35,875 bases of DNA. Source: a virus. The position numbers were made by a program, and so were the translations under genes. The DNA lies in the IMG/VR virus record IMGVR_UViG_3300021197_001900, positions 1 through 35,875 of that record; one strand, written 5' to 3'. This document shows positions 14,733 through 23,609 of the stretch, piece by piece; positions within the stretch are counted from its first letter, which is position 1, and each line of letters begins with the position of its first letter. The notes under the pieces are model-generated. The model was given only the letters and a program-made list of their open reading frames with translations, was not told the DNA's origin and did no database searches.

Positions 14733-16439
14733 ATGATTGCATCGGGAACGCTTCACAAGATCCAAGGCTACATCGACGATGTCATGAACGATGATATCGT
14801 TGTGTGTGATTTGGTGCGCAAAGCGGTCCAAAGGCATGTGCGTGACATGGAGCGTGAAGGCGACAAAGACTTTCCGTATTACTTCGACAGTCAGCACGCA
14901 GAGGTGGCAGTTGATTTCATCGAGTCGTTGCTATGCCACAGCATTGGCGAACACGCTGGTTTGCCGCTGATCCTTGAACCTTGGCAAGCATTTGGCGTTT
15001 CATGCCTGTTTGGTTGGAAGCGTGCAGACGATAGCACTCGCAGGTTTCGCAAAGCTTATTGGTCAATGGGTCGGAAAAACGGGAAGAGCACGCTGGGGGC
15101 AGCGTTGGCAGTGCTGTTGGCAAGCTTCGATGTGAATCCCGGTACAGGCAAGCCCGAAGCAGTGGCAAACGTGATTCTGTGTGCAACCAAACGAGAGCAA
15201 GTTGAAAAGGTGATGTACGCCGAGATCGAGCGCATGCGAATGCAGAGCAAGCACATCAAAAAGATGAGCACTGCGATAAACAAGCAGATTACGTTTGCTC
15301 ACAATCAAGGCTCGATACGATGCGTTGGAAGCGACAAGCCGTATGACGGTTTGAATCCACTTGCAATCTTGCAAGACGAATTGCATGCATGGCGAGAGCA
15401 CCATCGAGGTTTTTACGACACGATGCAGACTGGATCTGGTGCGAGGCAGCAACCAATCATTATTACGCTGACCACTGCTGGAGATGACCAGAGTCACATT
15501 TGGCTCAGTGAATACAAGTACGCCAAAGGCATACTTAACCAAGACTTTAATGACGAACAGTTGTTTGCGTTCTGCTTTGAGTTAGACGAAAAGGACGATG
15601 TGCTTGATCCTGAAAACTGGGTAAAGTCAAATCCAAATTTAGGGGTCAGCGTAAAGCCAACATACCTCGAACGAATGGCGAAAGAGGCGAAGCAGGATGC
15701 ACTCGCGTTGAACCGTTTTAAGAGGTATCACGCGAACCAACTTGTTTCATCAACAACGCGAGCATTTGATCTAGAGTTGTGGGATAAATGCGAAGGCGTC
15801 TTGAGCGATTGGCGTGACGCAGCAGCGGTTGGGGCCGCAGTGGATCTCGGAGGGCAAAACGATCTCGCCAGTTGGTCAATTTGTGCGAAGTACCCAACTG
15901 GAGACTATACCGGCGACCATACGCCAGTTTGGCGATACGAAATACGAACGCAGTCGTACATCGCAACAAACACTCGTCGCGATTTGACAAAGCAACCATT
16001 TGCACAATGGGTGCATGATGATTTGATTCGCCGCTGCGAATACCCAGTCAGTCAAATGGAGCGGGATTTGCTCGATGCTTGCGATAGGTATCGGGTTGAT
16101 CAACTGGCATACGATCCGGCGGGAGCACAGCAGTTTGCGGAAAACTTAAGCCAGCAAGGTATACGCGCTGCTCGCATGGGTCAAAACTGCGGAATGTTCA
16201 ACGGTCCAATCTGTGAGTTCCGAGCAGCAATGGCAGAGGGCAGATTGCTGCACGATGGCAACCCACTTTTGCGTTGGTGCATGGGCAACGCAGTCCTCGT
16301 ACAAAACACACAACAGCAAGTGATGTTTACGAAGCGAGATTCTAACGAAAAAATAGACCCCGCCGTGTCGAGCGTTATGGCGATGTGGGTTTGCATGGTC
16401 ACCGAACCCCGAATCGACGGTCCCCTGTTCATTAGTTGA
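14733..16439 (+). CDS. terL: Terminase large subunit (ATPase and nuclease)
   Basis: 568 residues from ATG 14733. The packaging ATPase is recognisable by its Walker A-like YWSMGRKNGKST (about 108-119) after a WQAFGVSCLFGWKR adenine-binding region, Walker B PLAILQDELHAW (about 208-219) and a coupling motif around IIITLTTAG (about 236-244). The C-terminal RNase H-like nuclease has Asp in AAVDLGGQNDLAS (about 367), AYDPAGAQQ (about 455) and KIDPAVSSVMAM (about 544). Length is normal for HK97-type TerL. It cuts concatemers and pumps DNA through the portal encoded next. Confidence 0.95.
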   Translation: MIASGTLHKIQGYIDDVMNDDIVVCDLVRKAVQRHVRDMEREGDKDFPYYFDSQHAEVAVDFIESLLCHSIGEHAGLPLILEPWQAFGVSCLFGWKRADDSTRRFRKAYWSMGRKNGKSTLGAALAVLLASFDVNPGTGKPEAVANVILCATKREQVEKVMYAEIERMRMQSKHIKKMSTAINKQITFAHNQGSIRCVGSDKPYDGLNPLAILQDELHAWREHHRGFYDTMQTGSGARQQPIIITLTTAGDDQSHIWLSEYKYAKGILNQDFNDEQLFAFCFELDEKDDVLDPENWVKSNPNLGVSVKPTYLERMAKEAKQDALALNRFKRYHANQLVSSTTRAFDLELWDKCEGVLSDWRDAAAVGAAVDLGGQNDLASWSICAKYPTGDYTGDHTPVWRYEIRTQSYIATNTRRDLTKQPFAQWVHDDLIRRCEYPVSQMERDLLDACDRYRVDQLAYDPAGAQQFAENLSQQGIRAARMGQNCGMFNGPICEFRAAMAEGRLLHDGNPLLRWCMGNAVLVQNTQQQVMFTKRDSNEKIDPAVSSVMAMWVCMVTEPRIDGPLFIS

Positions 16440-18061
16440 GTAACACAATGATTGATTTTGTAAAGAGAATTCTGAACACTGGACTTGCCAAGCCTGCCGA
16501 GTGGTTTGTCAACGCAGTGACAAGCGTGAAGAGCGACAGCGGCATGCGGGTCACTGGCATCAACGCTATGGGACTGCCTGCTGTTTGGTATGCAGTCAGC
16601 AAAATTAGTGGTCACGTTTCCCAGTTACCGCTATGCGTACACAAACGACTCGATGAGGGTGGAGCAGACAAAGCATACTCGCACCCAGCGTATCGCCTGC
16701 TGAAAACGCGACCTAATCCGTACATGACTGCGGCTCAGTTTAAGGAAACGCTAATGGTGCATGCGTTGATTTGGGGCAACGCAAAAGCAGCAATCGTGCG
16801 TGACGGTCAGGGCAACCCAATCGAGTTGTTGATCATCGATCCAACTCAGAGCACTACGGTCTACCATGAAGGTAGCAAGATCCACACAGTTAACCTGACG
16901 CCTCATGAGCGGCTAAATGCGTTCAACGAAGGTTACGAGGCAAAAACGCTAATCATCGAGGACAAGGATGTTTTGCACATACCAGGTTTAGGTGCAAATG
17001 GGGTCAACGGATTGCAGTTGTTTGAAGTTGCGAAGAACAGCATTGGACTTGGGTTGGCAGCGGAGAAAGCAACAAACAAAGATTTTGCTAATGGATCGCG
17101 ACCAGGCATCATGCTGGAAGCACCAAGGTCAGCGTTTCGCGACAAGAAAGATGCCGACGAGTTTTTGTCCTCGTTTAACACTTGGCACAAAGGGCTCGAC
17201 AATGTTGGGCGTGCAGGTCTTATACGCGAAAACATGAAAGTGCATACGCTAAGTCACGCAGACACAGCATCGTCATGGGTTGAGCAGCGGAAGTTTCAGC
17301 GGCAAGAGATTGCGTTGTTGTTTCAGCTAGAAGGAATTTTGGGTGACGACGAGTCTGTCAGTTACAACTCGATGGAGCAAAAGAACCTCAACTATCTATC
17401 CAACTGTCTGATGCGGTGGTTGGTTCGCATAGAACAGGAGTGCGACGAAAAACTGCTCTCCGGTCGCCAAAAGCGTGCCGACTCGCACTACTGGAAGTTC
17501 AATACCGCTGCACTACTGCGAGCAGACTATAAAACGACTGTTGAAGCACTGGGGCTCGCGATCACGCACCGCATCATTAGCCCCAATGAAGCACGGGCAA
17601 AACTGGACATGAACCCCTATGACGGGGGCGATGTGTACGAGAATCCCGCAATCACGCCGGGGCAAGGCGACAGCGAGCCTGAAGAGCCGCAGGAGGCTCA
17701 GGAAGAGCCGCTAGACGCCAATTCCCTCGCGATAGTCGCACACATGGAACATCGCCTTAAAGTCGAAGCTGGGCATGTTCTCAGAGCCGCAGGCAATTCA
17801 GGAAACTACATCAGTTGGCTCGACAAGTTTTACGACAAGCGTTGGAAAAGTACGATGGAGAACGCTTGCGAAAACCTTGGTGGTGCTCGCAGCACAGGCA
17901 CGCAGCACTGCCAGCAATCCAAAGACGAACTACTCGAAATCGCAGGCTCAGTCACGATTGACGGGCTCGCAGATGCAGTTGCTGAAGCAGTCGAATCATG
18001 GCCGAGCAAAGCAGAAACACTTGCAAACGAAATCCTAGCAGGAGATTTGATCGATGTTTGA
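16436..18061 (+). CDS. Portal protein, HK97 family
   Basis: 541 residues from TTG 16436, overlapping the terminase stop (TTGA); ATG 16448 would remove four residues. Portal signatures run through the first 400 residues: AVWYAVSKISGHVSQLPL, HPAYRLLKTRPNPYMTAAQFKE, ALIWGNAKAAIVRD, DVLHIPG, then LIRENMKVHTL, FQLEGILGDDESVSYNSMEQKNLNYLSNCLMRWLVRIEQECDEKL and ISPNEARAKLDMNPYDGGD. The C-terminal 130 residues, after a Glu/Pro-rich linker, form an extra helical domain longer than in HK97 portals. It forms the dodecameric ring at the capsid vertex. Confidence 0.93.
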   Translation: MSNTMIDFVKRILNTGLAKPAEWFVNAVTSVKSDSGMRVTGINAMGLPAVWYAVSKISGHVSQLPLCVHKRLDEGGADKAYSHPAYRLLKTRPNPYMTAAQFKETLMVHALIWGNAKAAIVRDGQGNPIELLIIDPTQSTTVYHEGSKIHTVNLTPHERLNAFNEGYEAKTLIIEDKDVLHIPGLGANGVNGLQLFEVAKNSIGLGLAAEKATNKDFANGSRPGIMLEAPRSAFRDKKDADEFLSSFNTWHKGLDNVGRAGLIRENMKVHTLSHADTASSWVEQRKFQRQEIALLFQLEGILGDDESVSYNSMEQKNLNYLSNCLMRWLVRIEQECDEKLLSGRQKRADSHYWKFNTAALLRADYKTTVEALGLAITHRIISPNEARAKLDMNPYDGGDVYENPAITPGQGDSEPEEPQEAQEEPLDANSLAIVAHMEHRLKVEAGHVLRAAGNSGNYISWLDKFYDKRWKSTMENACENLGGARSTGTQHCQQSKDELLEIAGSVTIDGLADAVAEAVESWPSKAETLANEILAGDLIDV

Positions 18062-18770
18062 TATACAAAACGCACCCGATGCCATCAAAGCTGACGCAGA
18101 AGCACAGACGGGTTTTTCACTCGCGTTTCGCAACGAAGCACAATCCGATGCTGCCGAGCTTTACATCCTTGAGCAGATTGGCGAGGACTTTTTCAGCGAT
18201 GGGGTCAACGCACAAGATGTAGTTGGATTCTTAAACAGCAATCAGGACCGCGACATTCGCGTTGTAATCAACTCGCCAGGCGGATCGGTCTATGACGGTC
18301 TGACGATCTACAACGCTCTTAAATCGCATGCTGGCGAGGTCAGAGTCGAAATTGTTGGTCAGGCGTACTCAGCAGCAAGTTTTGTTGCGATGGCAGGCGA
18401 CCACATTGCAATTCACCAAGCTGCCGACATTGGTATTCATCAAGCTCATGTGGTCTACGGTGGGAACAGCCACGGCATGCGTGCGATTGCTAATTATTTA
18501 GAAACAATTGACGAGCACCTTGTTGACATCTATCAGTCGCGAACTGGTCAAACTCGCGAGACAATCGAGTCGCAAATGGAAGGCGAAGACAAAGGCGTAT
18601 TAGGCACGCTAATGTCAGCGACTCAAGCCAAGGAACTTGGTTACGTCGATGAAATCATCGAGAACAAAAAGAAGAAAAAGCAGTATGCGATGAAAACTGA
18701 AGCAGTCGCAAAAAAACGAATTGCTGCTCACCACAAACTGCAACTTGAAAAACTTCGTAAAAGTGTTTGA
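18054..18770 (+). CDS. ClpP-like prohead maturation protease
   Basis: 238 residues from ATG 18054, overlapping the portal gene by 8 nt. The S14 ClpP-type fold is clear: INSPGGSVYDGLTIYNAL (about 79-96), the nucleophile Ser in GQAYSAASFVAMAG (about 108), the His in GIHQAHVVYGG (about 131-135) and an Asp later in the helix region. The C-terminus is Lys-rich (ENKKKKKQYAMKTEAVAKKR), a feature of proteases that also serve as or process scaffold. There is no separate scaffold gene, so scaffold function may lie here or in the capsid N-terminus. Confidence 0.93.
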   Translation: MFDIQNAPDAIKADAEAQTGFSLAFRNEAQSDAAELYILEQIGEDFFSDGVNAQDVVGFLNSNQDRDIRVVINSPGGSVYDGLTIYNALKSHAGEVRVEIVGQAYSAASFVAMAGDHIAIHQAADIGIHQAHVVYGGNSHGMRAIANYLETIDEHLVDIYQSRTGQTRETIESQMEGEDKGVLGTLMSATQAKELGYVDEIIENKKKKKQYAMKTEAVAKKRIAAHHKLQLEKLRKSV

Positions 18771-18835
18771 CAACAAATGATGTAATCCTAGAATCGCCGC
18801 ATCGAACTTGTTCGGTGAGCGTCAAGCTAGCTCAT

Positions 18836-18922
18836 AAGCGGCGTGACTCACTGCACCAGCGATACGTTTTTGTTTAATCACAAACCCGTGCGCTGGTCGG
18901 TAGGTCACGCCGCTTTTTTTGT
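18836..18922 (+). terminator. Long nested hairpin with T run before the capsid gene
   Basis: An outer 12-bp perfect stem (AAGCGGCGTGAC 18836-18847 with GTCACGCCGCTT 18904-18915) encloses a second perfect 7-bp stem (ACCAGCG 18855-18861 with CGCTGGT 18891-18897) and an inner TTTGT/ACAAA hairpin. Eight T (18914-18921) follow. It looks like a strong intrinsic terminator of unusual size, or a processed 5' leader structure that sets capsid mRNA level and stability. Confidence 0.75.
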
Positions 18923-18956
18923 GGTTTCCCTACTGACTAGGCAGTAAGGAAATCCA

Positions 18957-20300
18957 ATGTTTAAAAATCTGAACGATTACAGAGAAGAGCGAGCAGAACT
19001 GATCGCACAAAGCGAAGCGATCATTGAGAACGCAAAGCAGGAAGACCGCGAGTTGCTTGCTGATGAGCAGGCACAGATCGATGACATCATCGAGAACAAG
19101 CTTCCAGCGAATGAAGCATTTATCAAGCGAGGTGAAAACCTTAACCGTCTGCAAAATGAGTCAGCAAAGGCTCGAATTGCTTCTGGCGACATCGTTGTCC
19201 CCGGCGGAAACCAAGAGCAGGATGCACCGTTTGCTAACGTGCGTGTTCCAACAAGCGTTGCCATTCCAGCAAACCGCAAAGGTTTCAAGAACGATGCCAA
19301 AGGTGGTTACGTTTCTGGCCTTTGGGTTGCCGCGTTGGTCGGCAATCGCTGGGCAAAAAACAAGCTTGCTGACGTTGCACCTCAGTTCGCTAATGCGATG
19401 TCTGAAGGCAGCAACTCTGCTGGTGGTTTTTTGGTTCCCGATCCATTGGCAAACGAGATCATTCGACTTGTTGAAAACGCAGGTGTTTTCCGACAAAACG
19501 CTCGCGTTGTCCCAATGTCAAGCGACAGTCTTGCTGTGCCTCGTCGCACCGGCGGTCTGACCGTTTACTATCCTGGTGAAGGGTCAAGCATCACCGCGAG
19601 CGATCTTACTTTTGCTCAGGCTTCTATCAGCGCGGTCAAATATGCGACCATTTCGTTGATGAGCACTGAGTTGAATGAAGACTCGGTCATCGGAATGTCG
19701 GCGTTGCTTGCCGAGGAAATTGCCTACGGCATTGCTGTCGCTGAAGATACCAACGGTTTCATCGGTGATGGCACAAGCACCTACGGCAGCATCACTGGTG
19801 TTGCCAGTGCTCTTGCTGCTGGTTCCAAGGTGCAAGCCGCATCTGGTAAGGACACTGTTGCTGAGTTAGCTTTGGCAGATTATCACGCTGCCCAAGGAGC
19901 ACAGTTGCAAGTGCCTGGAGCAAACAACAAGTGGTACTGCCACAGTTCTGTTTACTACAACAGCCTTGCTCCTTTGATGACAGCAGCAGGTGGCAACACA
20001 GCGGCAGACCTTGCTGCCGGAACTGTGCCTCGCTTCCTTGGCAGCGAAGTTGTCTTTACTCAGGTGCTCCCTGATTCAGACGCTGCTGCTGATTCGCTGG
20101 TTGCTTACTACGGCGATCTTTCGCTTGCAGCAACCATGGGATCTCGTCGAGATGTGTCCGTGAAAATTTTAAATGAGCTATATGCCGCCTCCGATCAGAT
20201 CGGAATTCAGGCAACGAGTCGCTCTGGAATCACGGTACATGAAGTTGGTTCCGGCAGTGCGGGCGGTCCTCTGATCGGCGTGCAACTGGCAGCTAGCTAG
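18957..20300 (+). CDS. Major capsid protein, HK97 fold
   Basis: 447 residues from ATG 18957, with a TAAGGA ribosome site. The N-terminal roughly 80 residues are a charged coiled coil (REERAELIAQSEAIIENAKQ), the delta/scaffold domain removed by the ClpP-like protease. The capsid domain begins near residue 145 with NSAGGFLVPDPLANEIIRLVENAGVFRQNARVVPM, then SLAVPRRTGG, the A-domain and E-loop regions (SLMSTELNEDS, GIAVAEDTNGFIGDGTS), WYCHSSVYYNSLAPL and the ending VAYYGDLSLAATMGSRRDVSVKI. Size and order are typical. The nested hairpin upstream suggests separate, high-level expression. Confidence 0.95.
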   Translation: MFKNLNDYREERAELIAQSEAIIENAKQEDRELLADEQAQIDDIIENKLPANEAFIKRGENLNRLQNESAKARIASGDIVVPGGNQEQDAPFANVRVPTSVAIPANRKGFKNDAKGGYVSGLWVAALVGNRWAKNKLADVAPQFANAMSEGSNSAGGFLVPDPLANEIIRLVENAGVFRQNARVVPMSSDSLAVPRRTGGLTVYYPGEGSSITASDLTFAQASISAVKYATISLMSTELNEDSVIGMSALLAEEIAYGIAVAEDTNGFIGDGTSTYGSITGVASALAAGSKVQAASGKDTVAELALADYHAAQGAQLQVPGANNKWYCHSSVYYNSLAPLMTAAGGNTAADLAAGTVPRFLGSEVVFTQVLPDSDAAADSLVAYYGDLSLAATMGSRRDVSVKILNELYAASDQIGIQATSRSGITVHEVGSGSAGGPLIGVQLAAS

Positions 20301-20302
20301 CT

Positions 20303-20515
20303 ATGAAGGTTGTATTAAAAAAAGCGTGGCTGGGGTTTGAACCTGGTCACGCTTTCACGGAAATGAACGGTGGGTTAGCAGCAACCTTAGTCGCAAGTGG
20401 ATTTGCAGAATTCCATGCCAACAAAGTACGCACTAAATCGAACAGTCGGTCCAAGCAGCGAGCCAGTAAGTCTGGCGGAAGCAAAGGATCATCTGGAGCT
20501 CGCGGCAAGCGATAG
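20303..20515 (+). CDS. Small post-capsid protein with basic tail
   Basis: 70 residues from ATG 20303, 2 nt after the capsid stop. The N-terminal 37 residues (MKVVLKKAWLGFEPGHAFTE, then GLAATLVASGFAEF) match the common small protein after HK97-type capsid genes, with its 'W..f.pG......g.A..L...G.Ae' pattern. The tail is a run of Arg/Lys/Ser/Gly. It overlaps the next gene by 101 nt, an unusually long overlap. Exact role is unknown. Confidence 0.65.
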   Translation: MKVVLKKAWLGFEPGHAFTEMNGGLAATLVASGFAEFHANKVRTKSNSRSKQRASKSGGSKGSSGARGKR

Positions 20516-20993
20516 TACGCACGAAACAAAGTTGTCTCGTTTTATCTCCGCAGCACGCGAGCGTGTTGAGGCAGACACAAACTATGCTTTGATTTCGCAG
20601 ACGTTCACGCTTTCCCTTGATGCGTTCCCCGATGACTACATCGACATCCCGTACAAGCCACTGACGAGCGTTTCCAGCATCACTTACTACGATGCTGACA
20701 ACGCCCAGCAGACGCTCGCTACGAGCGTGTACGCAGTCGATTCATCGCGGCGAATCATTAGCCTGAAATACGATCAGGATTGGCCAGAGACTGTCGATAT
20801 CCGAAACGCAGTCACGGTGACGTTTGCTGCTGGGTATGGGACTGCTTCCAACGTGCCTGACCTGTTTAAGCAACTTGTTTTGGTGCAGGTTGCTTTGATG
20901 TTTGAGGATCGTGGCGACATGACCAAACGGACTCATTGGGAAACTGCTTACGAGCGTTTGTTGAATCCTGTCAAACGGAGCAACTACCCGTGA
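20415..20993 (+). CDS. Head-tail connector protein, HK97 gp6-like
   Basis: 192 residues from ATG 20415, inside the preceding gene in another frame. The N-terminal helical part (EPVSLAEAKDHLEL, ETKLSRFISAARERVEADTNYALISQTF) is the signature of gp6/gp15-like adaptor proteins, which stack under the portal. A beta region follows (TSVSSITYYDADN, AVTVTFAAGYG), then a helix with FKQLVLVQVALMFEDRGD. It would form the ring linking portal and head closure protein. Length and order relative to capsid support this. Confidence 0.85.
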   Translation: MPTKYALNRTVGPSSEPVSLAEAKDHLELAASDSTHETKLSRFISAARERVEADTNYALISQTFTLSLDAFPDDYIDIPYKPLTSVSSITYYDADNAQQTLATSVYAVDSSRRIISLKYDQDWPETVDIRNAVTVTFAAGYGTASNVPDLFKQLVLVQVALMFEDRGDMTKRTHWETAYERLLNPVKRSNYP

Positions 20994-21334
20994 GAAGAGC
21001 AGGAGCAGCAAGGCATCGAGCCGACTTTACTCAGCACGATGGAACGCAGGATGGTCATGGTACACCGACTTACCGCGTTGCAGGCGACTGGGATACGGTC
21101 GTTTCATCATGGCCTTGCGAAATGCTGACTACTAATGGTGCTGAAACGCTTCGCGGCGAACAAGTGCAACCCACAACAACTCATGTGCTCATGGGCGAGT
21201 ATCACGGTGCAAAGGCTGTTAAGCCTGACATGAGAGCGGTCGTCGATAACGTGACTTACGGAGTGGTCGCTGCCTTCGACCCAATGGGCAACTCTCGCGA
21301 GATCCGCATCGAGTTGAAAAAGGATGTGGAATGA
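20990..21334 (+). CDS. Head closure / head-tail joining protein
   Basis: 114 residues from GTG 20990 overlapping the previous stop (GTGA). A short beta-barrel-type protein: ARHRADFTQHD, DWDTVVSSWPCEMLTTNGAE, THVLMGEYHGAK, NVTYGVVAAFDPMGNSREIRIELK. This is the pattern of the SPP1 gp16/HK97 gp7-type head-tail joining family, where 'W.....v.a.v...G.E.......a......v....R.......r.......y.i......d...r...l'. The position after the adaptor fits. A longer frame upstream is a shadow. Confidence 0.8.
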   Translation: MRRAGAARHRADFTQHDGTQDGHGTPTYRVAGDWDTVVSSWPCEMLTTNGAETLRGEQVQPTTTHVLMGEYHGAKAVKPDMRAVVDNVTYGVVAAFDPMGNSREIRIELKKDVE

Positions 21335-21930
21335 GCGGTTACCAGAAGAAAACAAAGTATTACAGCGATGTGGTTTACGAATTCAACCTGCCAGTCGGTC
21401 ACACATGCCCGTTTGCAGAAACATGCCTAGTAAAAGTAGATAGAAACACTGGCAAGTTCGTGAACAAGTCAATTGATTACAAATGCTACGCTGCATCAGC
21501 CGAACGCTTCCCGGGAGTTCGGGACAGCAGATGGACAAACTTTAGCGTTGCCAAAGATGGTGTTGTGCCTGCACCACCAAAGGTAGCGAAACGAATTCGG
21601 ATTCATGGAAGCGGCGACTTTTTTAGCCAGGCATATTTTGATCGCTGGTTGGAAATTTGTAATGAGCACCCTGAAAAAGAATTTTGGGCGTACACAAAGT
21701 CTTTGCTTTACTGGAACAGAAGGATTAATGACGTTCCAAGCAATTTAGTGCTGACTGCCAGCATGGGTGGCAAGCATGACCATTTAATTAAACATTTAGA
21801 TTTAAAGCACGTTGTTGTTGTCAAAAGTGCCAACGACACAAACTTGCCGATTGATACAAATGACGACCTAGCAAGAGATCCAGGCATTAAGCGATTTGCG
21901 TTGGTTGATAATTTTGCGAGTGCAGCATGA
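21331..21930 (+). CDS. GP88-like protein inserted among connector genes
   Basis: 199 residues from ATG 21331, overlapping the joining gene and the tail gene after it. The sequence has the features I associate with the phage 'gene product 88' family: Cys pairs in HTCPFAETCLVK and YKCYAASAE, then KRIRIHGSGDFFSQAYFDRWLEICNEHPEKEFWAYTKSL, then SNLVLTASMGG and HVVVVKSAND. Function of the family is unknown; Cys spacing suggests metal or cluster binding. It is not a virion connector, so it is an accessory gene set in the structural operon. A distant relative lies at 34582-35427. Confidence 0.65.
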   Translation: MSGYQKKTKYYSDVVYEFNLPVGHTCPFAETCLVKVDRNTGKFVNKSIDYKCYAASAERFPGVRDSRWTNFSVAKDGVVPAPPKVAKRIRIHGSGDFFSQAYFDRWLEICNEHPEKEFWAYTKSLLYWNRRINDVPSNLVLTASMGGKHDHLIKHLDLKHVVVVKSANDTNLPIDTNDDLARDPGIKRFALVDNFASAA

Positions 21931-22394
21931 AAGGTAGAAATACAGTTCAAATTCACGATGACGGGAGCATGGACGCTTTCTTGGCAAACTTTCCAGTTGA
22001 ACTTAGGGAGCGGATGCTAAAGCGTGCGTTAGCAAAAGCGTCACGCATTATGGCTAGGGAAGCACGGCGAGGTGCAAAGCGAACAAAGCCTGGTTGGGGG
22101 CAACCTCGCGGTGGGCGAGGGCGAGAAGAGCCCTTGAACAGAAGCATACGCAGCAAGGGTTTGCCAACGAAAGGTAGCCGCGTTGTGCATAGAACGCGAA
22201 CAACAGGCAAAGCAAACATACACGCGGTGGCGGCAGAATACGGTCATGAGAAAGTGATATTCGGAAAGCGAGTCGGTGGCACTGTCACAGAGAAAAAATT
22301 CTGGCGACCAGCAATTGACCAGACTCGAAACTCGCAGCACCAAGAAATTATTAAATCGCTTAAAGCAGACTTGCAGAACATAGCAAAGTTTTAA
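21927..22394 (+). CDS. HK97 gp10-like tail component
   Basis: 155 residues from ATG 21927. Features of the gp10/neck-tail family: an N-terminal helix (AFLANFPVELRERMLKRALAKASRIMAREARRGAK), a loop with basic and Gly-rich stretch, a beta strand around ANIHAVAAEYGHEK and the closing VTEKKFWRPAIDQTRNSQHQEIIKSLKADL, where 'fmrPA.......' is the family hallmark. It joins tail tube and head connector. Start overlaps the GP88-like stop (ATGA). Confidence 0.85.
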   Translation: MKGRNTVQIHDDGSMDAFLANFPVELRERMLKRALAKASRIMAREARRGAKRTKPGWGQPRGGRGREEPLNRSIRSKGLPTKGSRVVHRTRTTGKANIHAVAAEYGHEKVIFGKRVGGTVTEKKFWRPAIDQTRNSQHQEIIKSLKADLQNIAKF

Positions 22395-22817
22395 ATGGCA
22401 GACATTAGCGCAACCATACGAACTCTAACAATTGCTGACAGCGATGTGTCTGCTCTTGTAGGAACACGCATGTACTCAGATGTGTTGCCGCAGAAATGCA
22501 CGATGCCTGCCATCGCATACCAAGTCATTAGCACGGTTGCTAACGAAGAATTAGTTAATGTTACTGCACTGACTAGAGCACGGATACAGATTGATTGTTT
22601 CGCGAAAACTCGCGGTGAGGCCAATCAGTTAGCGGAGAAGGTGAGGATCGCGCTGCACAAAAAGCATCGCGGAGATAACTCTGGACAATGGATCGACGAG
22701 ATCAGTCTTGCTGGTGGCGAGGAACATGAATTTGTTCAACCCGAGGCAGGGACCGATCAGCGACGATTCATAACAAGTCAAGACTTTTTTGTTTTTTACC
22801 AGACCACTACCTCATAG
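22395..22817 (+). CDS. Tail terminator / completion protein (DUF3168-like)
   Basis: 140 residues from ATG 22395, directly after the preceding stop. The pattern is that of tail completion proteins: an N-terminal helix, then DSDVSALVGTRMYSDVLPQKCTMPAIAYQVIS (the 'g.ri....ap.....P.i.y..i' box), then TRARIQIDCFAKTRGEANQLAEKVRIAL and a beta ending FFVFYQTT. These proteins cap the tail tube at the head-proximal end. Position before the tail tube gene fits. Confidence 0.85.
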   Translation: MADISATIRTLTIADSDVSALVGTRMYSDVLPQKCTMPAIAYQVISTVANEELVNVTALTRARIQIDCFAKTRGEANQLAEKVRIALHKKHRGDNSGQWIDEISLAGGEEHEFVQPEAGTDQRRFITSQDFFVFYQTTTS

Positions 22818-22832
22818 CCTTGGAGTTAACAC

Positions 22833-23252
22833 ATGGCATCAACTGGTAACGGCGTAACACTGAGCGTTGGTACGTCAGTCGCAAAAGTTCGTTCAATTAG
22901 TGGCGTTTCGCAAAGTGCAGACGCTATTGAAACAAGTCATCTTGGAACGAATAATTTTAAAACGATGATGGCAGGAGATTTAACTGATCCTGGTTCCTTT
23001 ACTGCTGACATCATTTACACAGGTTCATCGTTTACGGTTGCCAACCAAGGAACTACAGCGCAAACCATCACTATCACTTTCCCAGCGATTTCTGGCGGGT
23101 CGAGCACTAGCCTTAGCGGGTCAGGATTTATCTCTGGACACAACTTCCCAGAAGTTCAAAACGGCGACATCATGGTTCAGCAAATCACTGTGCAGTTCGA
23201 TGGTGGTGATGACTCCAGCGGATCTGCTGGCACTGAGCCTACGTTTGCATAG
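22833..23252 (+). CDS. Major tail (tube) protein
   Basis: 139 residues from ATG 22833, with a GGAG ribosome site. The beta-rich sequence has the tube-protein motif order: a start strand (GVTLSVGTSVAKVRSISGVSQSADAIETSHLGTNNFKTMMAGDLTDPGSFTADIIY), where 'iet..l......k....gl.d.G.....' is characteristic, then TITITFPAISGG and QITVQFDGG. It would polymerise around the tape measure protein. It has its own ribosome site and short gap, as expected of an abundant protein. Confidence 0.88.
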   Translation: MASTGNGVTLSVGTSVAKVRSISGVSQSADAIETSHLGTNNFKTMMAGDLTDPGSFTADIIYTGSSFTVANQGTTAQTITITFPAISGGSSTSLSGSGFISGHNFPEVQNGDIMVQQITVQFDGGDDSSGSAGTEPTFA

Positions 23253-23288
23253 GTATTAGCAACAAGCTTTTCGTCGAGGAATATTTAA

Positions 23289-23609
23289 ATGTTTGAAAAA
23301 CAAAACATTACTGTTAAGCAAGACCGTGGACGTTCACTCGCTACAGGCGAATGGAAACTACGTTCGCAGTACAGGATTGAACTCGACGAAGAGTGGGTGG
23401 CGTATTTGCCATTTGATAAAGGCGCAAAGATAATTTACCTGTCAGGTACAAATCTTTCGCCGCTGACGATGGAAGCGATTGATGAGGAAGTTCGCAAAGT
23501 CGTCAAAGATGAAACACTTGAATCTGTTGTTCCACCGGAAATACCAGAGGAACTTTTGAACCCTGTTAGTGAGGATGAAATAGATGACGAAGACGACTTT
23601 GACTCGTGA
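23289..23609 (+). CDS. Hypothetical tail-module protein
   Basis: 106 residues from ATG 23289. The first 55 residues look beta-rich (QDRGRSLATGEWKLRSQYRIELDEEWVAYLPFDKGAKIIYLSG) and the remainder is highly acidic (EIPEELLNPVSEDEIDDEDDFDS). It lies between tail tube and chaperone and overlaps the chaperone start by 26 nt. I do not recognise the family; it may take part in tail assembly. Confidence 0.6.
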   Translation: MFEKQNITVKQDRGRSLATGEWKLRSQYRIELDEEWVAYLPFDKGAKIIYLSGTNLSPLTMEAIDEEVRKVVKDETLESVVPPEIPEELLNPVSEDEIDDEDDFDS

